Shown here piece after piece: positions 23,522 through 23,700 of a stretch of 23,700 bases of DNA (its first letter is position 1; every line of letters starts with the position of its first letter). The translations under genes and the position numbers were made by a program. The notes under the pieces are model-generated. The model did not search any database. It saw only the letters and a list, made by a program, of their open reading frames with translations, and was not told the DNA's origin. This DNA is from JAFIEN01 sp051859505 (GTDB lineage Bacteria; Pseudomonadota; Alphaproteobacteria; Rhodobacterales; Rhodobacteraceae), in the NCBI GenBank assembly GCA_051859505.1, contig JBHYFN010000056.1, forward strand, positions 1 through 23,700. The letters run 5' to 3'.

Positions 23522-23539
23522 GGCTGTTGCCGGGCAGCC
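23522..23539 (+). terminator. Weak stem-loop after the SecD-head-like gene
   Basis: GGCTG (23522-23526) pairs with CAGCC (23535-23539), followed by TTGC. It lies about 18 bases past the stop. A short stem and no long T-run make it a weak terminator candidate for the ADH transcript. Confidence 0.3.
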
Positions 23540-23643
23540 TTGCACATCAGTGGTTTACCGCCTGCGCATCACGGATACCCCTTTCGCTGTTTGCCGATGC
23601 CGTCGCCCGGGACTAGAAGGGGCCGAACCTGACAGGCCGACAT

Positions 23644-23667
23644 GCCCCGCCCGCCCTCGCGCGGGGC
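23644..23667 (+). terminator. GC hairpin before the last partial gene
   Basis: GCCCCGC (23644-23650) pairs with GCGGGGC (23661-23667) over a ten-base loop, followed by CAAACC with no T-run. It may terminate upstream transcription or lie in the leader of the next gene. The sequence between 23540 and 23643 shows nothing recognisable. Confidence 0.35.
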
Positions 23668-23689
23668 CAAACCTAGGAAAGGCCCCGCC

Positions 23690-23700
23690 ATGCCCGATGC
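23690..23700 (+). CDS. Possible partial CDS, 5' end only
   Basis: An ATG at 23690 is preceded by AGGAAAGG with a seven-base spacer, a good ribosome site. Only Met-Pro-Asp and one partial codon are inside the window, so the product cannot be named. Confidence 0.35.

Overview
The window looks like chromosomal DNA of a high-GC alphaproteobacterium, most likely family Rhodobacteraceae; genus not assigned. The basis is the uniform high GC, the block SPOR lipoprotein / D-Ala-D-Ala carboxypeptidase / tmk / holB / TatD / MBL hydrolase, a DUF2794 protein, an alphaproteobacterial-type class III alcohol dehydrogenase, and an AAATATCCCGGGG-type intergenic motif near the left end that I associate with this group. 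I saw no phage, insertion sequence, tRNA, rRNA or CRISPR array. Almost every gene is on the minus strand; only the last two complete genes (class III ADH and a small secreted protein) and a possible partial gene are on the plus strand.

Region 1 (about 102-10249, minus strand) is an apparent 11-gene operon for uptake and gamma-glutamylation-type breakdown of an amine or amine-containing amino acid. In transcription order it holds a polar-amino-acid ABC transporter (ATPase, binding protein, two permeases), a glutamine-synthetase-like ligase, two small envelope proteins of unknown function that look like diverged paralogues, a class I glutamine amidotransferase-like hydrolase, a second glutamine-synthetase-like ligase, a flavodoxin-fold NAD(P)H oxidoreductase and a PuuB-like FAD oxidase. 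Many junctions are ATGA overlaps. GC-rich hairpins sit between binding protein and first permease and between the two permeases. The substrate cannot be read from sequence, and no aldehyde dehydrogenase (PuuC role) is in the window.

Region 2 (10397-12613) has a PhnD-like periplasmic-binding-protein fold without a signal peptide, a TerB-like protein and an AEC-family transporter. Region 3 (12704-18540) is a housekeeping block: MBL-fold hydrolase, TatD nuclease, DNA polymerase III delta', thymidylate kinase, D,D-carboxypeptidase and a SPOR-domain lipoprotein, mostly with overlapping stops and starts.

Region 4 (18839-21844) holds a class C beta-lactamase-like serine hydrolase, a 3-hydroxyisobutyrate-dehydrogenase-family oxidoreductase, a DUF2794 protein and an I78-type inhibitor lipoprotein. 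Region 5 (21969-23503, plus strand) is glutathione-dependent formaldehyde dehydrogenase overlapping a tiny secreted protein that consists essentially of a SecD P1-head-like domain.

The items most worth following up are the paralogous GPCxEP / C-terminal Cys-Gly protein pair inside the amine operon, the stand-alone SecD-P1-head-like protein coupled to the formaldehyde dehydrogenase gene, the perfect palindrome pair between the permease genes, and a recurring pattern of short tandem duplications at or just past gene 3' ends.
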